Shown in pieces: positions 14,562 to 17,549 of a DNA stretch of 17,549 bases (positions within the stretch are counted from its first letter, which is position 1; the number at the start of each line of letters is the position of its first letter). A program made the translations under genes and the position numbers. The notes below the pieces were generated by a model, which made no database searches, had not been told where the DNA came from, and saw nothing but the letters and a program-made list of their open reading frames with translations. The DNA comes from CALCCV01 sp964388665 (lineage in GTDB: Bacteria > Bdellovibrionota > Bdellovibrionia > Bdellovibrionales > Bdellovibrionaceae): NCBI GenBank assembly GCA_964388665.1, contig CAYMBJ010000078.1, positions 1-17,549 of the forward strand, in the 5' to 3' direction.

Positions 14562-15560
14562 ATGATATTATCACCAGGATTCAATTTAACATTAAGGCCC
14601 ATGAAGTATCCGCTGTTTTATGAAATGTATAAAAACGGCATAAAAAACACTTGGACGGTGGATGAGGTCGATTTTTCCACCGATTTGGTGGACCTTAATA
14701 GCAAAATGACTCCCAGTGAGCGTCATTTGATTGGTCGCTTGGTGGCCTTTTTTGCCACTGGAGATTCCATTGTTGGCAACAACTTGGTGCTCAACCTCTA
14801 CAAGCACATCAACTCGCCAGAGGCGCGACTTTATCTCTCTCGCCAACTCTATGAAGAGGCCCTGCACGTACAATTCTACCTGACGCTGTTGGACACCTAC
14901 ATTCCTGATCACGGCGAGCGTGAACGGGCCTTTGCCGCCATAGATAACATTCCTTCTATTCGCCGCAAGGCTCAGTTTTGCTTCAAATGGATGGACTCCA
15001 TTGAGACACTCAATTCTCTGCAGACCAAAGAAGATCGTCGTCGCTTTTTGATGAATCTGATCTGCTTTGCGACTTGCATTGAAGGGCTTTTCTTTTTTGC
15101 AGCTTTTGCCTATGTCTATTTCTTGCGATCCAAAGGACTTTTGCAGGGCTTGGCCTCTGGGACCAATTGGGTATTCAGAGATGAAAGCTTGCACATTGCC
15201 TTTGCTACCGAAGTGATTCGTACAGCTCGTGAAGAGGAGCCTGATCTCTTTAATGAAGAGGTGAACAATTTGGTTGTGCAGATGCTAGAAGAGGCCATCG
15301 AGTGCGAAATGGAGTTTGCCACGGATATGTTGGAGCTCGGTGTTGCCGGTCTATCTATCAAAGACATGCGCCAGTATCTAGAATATGTTGCTGACATTCG
15401 TCTTGAGAGCCTGAACATAGCCCCGCGATACGGTGTTAAAAATCCATTTGATTTTATGGAGCTTCAAGACATGCAGGAACTGGCAAACTTTTTTGAAAGA
15501 CGAGTCTCCGCCTATCAGGTGGGTGTCTCAGGACAAGTTGCCTTTGATGAATCTTTTTAA
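14562..15560 (+). CDS. nrdB: Ribonucleoside-diphosphate reductase beta subunit, class Ia type
   Basis: Seen: 332 aa from the ATG at 14562, chosen because AAGGAG lies eight bases upstream; an in-frame GTG at 14553 overlaps that site. Metal ligands are recognisable: Asp68 (TGDSI), Glu99 and His102 (EALH), Glu174 (CIEGLFF), and Glu208/His211 (DESLH). Tyr106, four residues after His102, is the radical tyrosine (Tyr122 of E. coli); the Phe of the chlamydial class Ic type is absent. The C-terminal tail ends in AFDESF, as expected for docking on NrdA. It forms the diferric-tyrosyl (or related dimetal) cofactor. It probably shares the nrdA transcript, and a third gene starts nine bases after its stop. 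Confidence 0.96.
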   Translation: MILSPGFNLTLRPMKYPLFYEMYKNGIKNTWTVDEVDFSTDLVDLNSKMTPSERHLIGRLVAFFATGDSIVGNNLVLNLYKHINSPEARLYLSRQLYEEALHVQFYLTLLDTYIPDHGERERAFAAIDNIPSIRRKAQFCFKWMDSIETLNSLQTKEDRRRFLMNLICFATCIEGLFFFAAFAYVYFLRSKGLLQGLASGTNWVFRDESLHIAFATEVIRTAREEEPDLFNEEVNNLVVQMLEEAIECEMEFATDMLELGVAGLSIKDMRQYLEYVADIRLESLNIAPRYGVKNPFDFMELQDMQELANFFERRVSAYQVGVSGQVAFDESF

Positions 15561-15569
15561 AATAGTTTT

Positions 15570-16553
15570 ATGAAATTTAAGAGCCCAATTGAAAAGCCAG
15601 TGGAGCTCCTTCTATGGGTGCTGTTCTTTACCCTGGCCTTTGGCTTTGGTTATTTTCATGGGCGCTTTCGACCAGACTCCGAAATCAAAGAACTGCGCTC
15701 TAAAGAAATCAAGATTTTGGTTTCACAAGAAGGGGTGGTTTCACCCAACTTTGTGAGTTTGCTTTCTTTTGATACCGAGGCTCAGATCCAAGTGGTGGTA
15801 GAGCCTGTTTGGCAAAAGTTCCAGGCCAAAGTCATCGCCAACAATGGTTTTCATCTGATCCTTGCTCCTTCGCATTGGCTCAAGAGCTTGGAGCAAGTGG
15901 ATCAATTGGCGACGCCCGAAGCCTTTTCTAGAGATTTGCCTTTGGCCGCGGATTTTCCGCAGCCCACCCGATCAATTCCAGTGGCGTGGATGGCCACGGA
16001 AATCTGGGGCCTGGGCCCAAAAATTGATTTTGATAAAATCAAAACATTTCACTTGTTACGGGATGAGAGCCTCACCAAAGAGCGAATGCAAGGGCTCGAG
16101 TACCGCTATGGCGCAGAACTGCGAAAGAGAAAGGTCTTGCTCTATCAACTCAAAGGCCTCAATCAGATACTGCCGAGCGAAAACGAAGTGGTTGAGCGAC
16201 CCATCACCAATCCGCCCTTGCTCCTCGACAAACCTCTGATTCGCCTCCAGGACGAGCCCGATCTAAAGCCTGCATTTATGATTTATTCATTGGCGATTCC
16301 GCGCAACTCAGATGATCTTCAGCTATCCAATGCTTTGATTCAGAGTTGGTTTCGCGATTCTGTCTATGCCAATTTTCTACAGACGTCGAATCTCTCCTCG
16401 ACACTGACCAGCACTGAAAAGTTTTTGTCAGAACGAAAAAAACGCGCCAGCTATTTGCGCTCCCTGCGCCTTACTAATTTTCAAATGGTCGGCGATTGGG
16501 ACAACATTGCTTTTGAACAGCTTTTCGAAGAGTACGACGTCGAGTACCGATAA
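15570..16553 (+). CDS. Membrane-anchored protein resembling a periplasmic solute-binding protein
   Basis: Seen: 327 aa. A single hydrophobic helix (about 12-30, LLLWVLFFTLAFGFGYF) follows a short basic N terminus and has no clear cleavage site, so it may stay as an anchor. The next segment, EIKILVSQEGVVSPNFVSLLSF, resembles the first strand and helix of polyamine/iron-type (PotD-like) binding proteins, and alternating strands and helices follow. Residues 265-327 are charged. The ligand is unknown and the resemblance is weak. It starts nine bases after nrdB with no obvious ribosome site, so translation may depend on nrdB. A place in an nrd operon is not typical of a transport protein. No ABC permease or ATPase gene lies nearby. 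Confidence 0.6.
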   Translation: MKFKSPIEKPVELLLWVLFFTLAFGFGYFHGRFRPDSEIKELRSKEIKILVSQEGVVSPNFVSLLSFDTEAQIQVVVEPVWQKFQAKVIANNGFHLILAPSHWLKSLEQVDQLATPEAFSRDLPLAADFPQPTRSIPVAWMATEIWGLGPKIDFDKIKTFHLLRDESLTKERMQGLEYRYGAELRKRKVLLYQLKGLNQILPSENEVVERPITNPPLLLDKPLIRLQDEPDLKPAFMIYSLAIPRNSDDLQLSNALIQSWFRDSVYANFLQTSNLSSTLTSTEKFLSERKKRASYLRSLRLTNFQMVGDWDNIAFEQLFEEYDVEYR

Positions 16554-16643
16554 AAAATCTCACCTGATGCATGCGCGGCAACTAGATTTCATAGCACTAT
16601 GACCATTTCACCGTCAAGTCCTCTTGGAGAAAGGTGGCCTAAA

Positions 16644-16681
16644 TCGAACGTAGGCGTAGTCTGTGCTACGTCGAAGTTTTT
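16644..16681 (+). terminator. Possible rho-independent terminator of the nrdAB operon
   Basis: ACGTAG (16648-16653) pairs with CTACGT (16666-16671); TCG (16644-16646) and CGA (16672-16674 region) extend the stem across a one-base bulge. TTTTT follows at 16677-16681. The loop of 12 bases offers an alternative pairing. The site is about 90 bases after the last gene of the operon. Confidence 0.45.
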
Positions 16682-16739
16682 GACACCACGTAATGCGGAA
16701 ACCAATGCGCCATTACCCAACCAATTCAAAAGAAAGGCC

Positions 16740-16768
16740 TTGTGAATTCTTTCAAAATGCTGTATAAC
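16740..16768 (+). promoter_or_regulatory. Candidate sigma-70 promoter for the secreted protein gene
   Basis: TTGTGA (16740-16745), exactly 17 bases, then TATAAC (16763-16768). The -10 matches five of six consensus bases. Transcription would start near 16775, leaving a leader of about 110 bases before the ATG at 16888. Confidence 0.5.
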
Positions 16769-16773
16769 TCATC

Positions 16774-16856
16774 GCATTAGCAGCCTAAAAAAGCGGAATC
16801 CTAATGATGATCAACTGGTTCTGCTAATGAAGAAATTAGCATACCGATCCCTAATG
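16774..16856 (+). repeat. Leader with repeated CTAATG/CATTAG motifs and competing stems
   Basis: CTAATG occurs at 16801, 16824 and 16851, and its complement ATTAG at 16776-16780 and 16835-16839. CATTAGCAG (16775-16783) pairs perfectly with CTGCTAATG (16821-16829). TGCTAAT (16822-16828) also pairs perfectly with ATTAGCA (16835-16841). The two stems share bases and exclude each other. This may be an RNA switch or clustered operator sites. Confidence 0.45.
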
Positions 16857-16887
16857 CACTAAACTTTTAATAACGAGGAGTCTTCTT

Positions 16888-17313
16888 ATGAAAAATAAAA
16901 TCATTCAAACCTTGCTCTTAGCTTTGTCCCTAGTGCCCGCCTTTGCTTTTGCAGACGATGGTCCTAATGTCGCCGGCGTCCAAGGACAGGTGCAGGTGAA
17001 ATGTACTGGAACTCTCATATTTGGAGGTTTTCGGCACATATCTGTTGGAGTCAGTATTGCGCCAGTTTTGAACGAAGGACTTCAAGCAACTTTTAGCTTT
17101 AAGGACGATTTAGAGGTTTTTCCAATTTTAAAAATTCCAGTGAGTTTGGTTGAGGAAACCGATCCCTCACCAGGAAAACGATATGTTGGAGAGGATGTTG
17201 AAATTCTGATTCGCGATACTGCGGGAGCACCAGGCACACCCGGAAAATCAAAGGCCCACCTTACCTTTGCAGGGATGCCCGTCGACGACCTTATTTGCGA
17301 TCAAAACCCATAA
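16888..17313 (+). CDS. Small secreted protein, function unknown
   Basis: I do not recognise a family. 141 aa with a textbook signal peptide (MKNK, then a hydrophobic core, cleavage likely after AFA near residue 22). The mature part of about 119 residues looks mostly beta-stranded, with one Cys near each end (in VKCTGTL and LICDQNP) that could form a disulfide. There is no lipobox. The ATG at 16888 has a strong GAGGAG (16875-16880) seven bases upstream. It has its own promoter candidate and a structured leader. It is probably periplasmic or exported. A hairpin follows the stop codon. Confidence 0.75.
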   Translation: MKNKIIQTLLLALSLVPAFAFADDGPNVAGVQGQVQVKCTGTLIFGGFRHISVGVSIAPVLNEGLQATFSFKDDLEVFPILKIPVSLVEETDPSPGKRYVGEDVEILIRDTAGAPGTPGKSKAHLTFAGMPVDDLICDQNP

Positions 17314-17328
17314 TTCCGATGGTTCGGC

Positions 17329-17345
17329 GCGGCATTAAATGCCGC
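17329..17345 (+). terminator. Hairpin after the secreted protein gene
   Basis: GCGGCATT (17329-17336) and AATGCCGC (17338-17345) are perfect reverse complements around one base; as RNA the stem would be six bp with a five-base loop. It sits 15 bases after the stop codon. No T run follows directly, so it may end transcription weakly or protect the 3' end of the message. Confidence 0.45.
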
Positions 17346-17363
17346 TGTGGCACTTAATATCTT

Positions 17364-17392
17364 AAAAAGAAATCAGATTGAAAACTCAATCT
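17364..17392 (-). terminator. Terminator of the right-edge minus-strand gene
   Basis: AGATTGA (17375-17381) and TCAATCT (17386-17392) form a perfect seven-bp stem with a four-base loop. On the minus strand it is followed by a T-rich run ending in TTTTT (17364-17368). The stop codon TAG of the gene at the edge (17391-17393) overlaps the first stem bases. The stem is A+T rich, so it is moderate in strength. Confidence 0.5.
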
Positions 17393-17549
17393 ATTTTCGT
17401 AGTGGACGATAGCTTGGACAGTTGGGATTTTTGCCTTGAACCGGAATGCAATAGTCTGTTTGAGCTCTCAACATCTCTGCCTTTTCAAAGGTTCAGTTGC
17501 AGTAGTGTCATTACCAAGGGAAACTGTCGGTGTAATTACCAAGCGACTT
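17391..17549 (-). pseudogene. 3' end of a minus-strand gene, apparently frameshifted
   Basis: From the right edge one frame reads VITPTVSLGNDTTATE and then stops early at RQRC. A second frame, open from about 17495, continues TFEKAEMLRAQTDYCIPV and ends at the TAG at 17391-17393 with a Cys-containing tail. One extra A near 17491-17495 would join them smoothly into ATETFEKAEM. The perfectly placed terminator after the TAG supports a real gene end. Alternatives are a sequencing error or a free-standing 27-codon frame starting at ATG 17474. The family is unknown. Confidence 0.35.

Larger units (their letters stand above)
16554..16887 (+). other. Gene-free stretch holding a terminator, promoter and structured leader
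   Basis: 334 bases with no convincing coding frame. It holds a possible terminator for the nrd operon (16644-16681), a sigma-70-like promoter (16740-16768) and a leader with repeated CTAATG/CATTAG motifs (16774-16856) ahead of the small secreted protein gene. Confidence 0.6.

Noticed and set aside
14592..15194. A 200-codon minus-strand frame opposite nrdB.
   Set aside because: It is antisense to a clear NrdB with all metal ligands; its translation has no domain features.

Overview
The window (about 17.5 kb, moderate G+C) is ordinary bacterial chromosome with dense genes on both strands. Several things fit a member of the Bdellovibrionota/Oligoflexia: the mix of an ISL3-type transposase, a PilZ protein with GYF-like domains, a Kup transporter, a stand-alone MnmC-type methyltransferase and NrdAB under NrdR boxes. 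This placement is an inference from protein style only; there is no rRNA or other marker here, and no tRNA, CRISPR array or complete insertion sequence was seen.

Layout. At 1-226 (minus) the 5' end of an ISL3-like transposase runs off the left edge, followed by a 361-base gene-free stretch with short palindromes. At 588-2376 (plus) a patatin-like lipase and a small NAD(P)-binding reductase form a pair. At 2616-3950 (plus) is an exported S41-like protein, and at 4171-4617 (plus) a small exported helical protein. At 4690-8046 (minus) a Kup potassium transporter is followed by a membrane sensor histidine kinase. At 8153-8929 (plus) is a GYF-like/PilZ protein. Its stop codon abuts a 189-bp nested inverted repeat, which leads into a repeat-rich island (8929-9219). 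At 9212-9490 (minus) is a small one-helix membrane protein.

At 9663-11504 an MnmC-type tRNA methyltransferase (minus) and a YhcC/YtqA-type radical SAM protein (plus) diverge across 63 bp. Together they suggest a route to mnm5(s2)U34 in tRNA that needs no MnmC1 oxidase domain. At 11505-11884 is a regulatory leader with two NrdR boxes exactly 31 bp apart and a possible 44-codon leader ORF. At 11885-16553 (plus) are nrdA, nrdB and a membrane-anchored protein resembling a solute-binding protein. After a possible terminator, a promoter and a leader with repeated CTAATG motifs precede a small secreted protein (16888-17313). The right edge holds the end of a minus-strand gene that appears frameshifted.

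The points most worth following are the tRNA-modification gene pair, the nested palindrome and its diverged partial copy, a 19-bp exact repeat found twice, the nrd leader ORF overlapping the NrdR boxes, and the third gene of the nrdAB operon.
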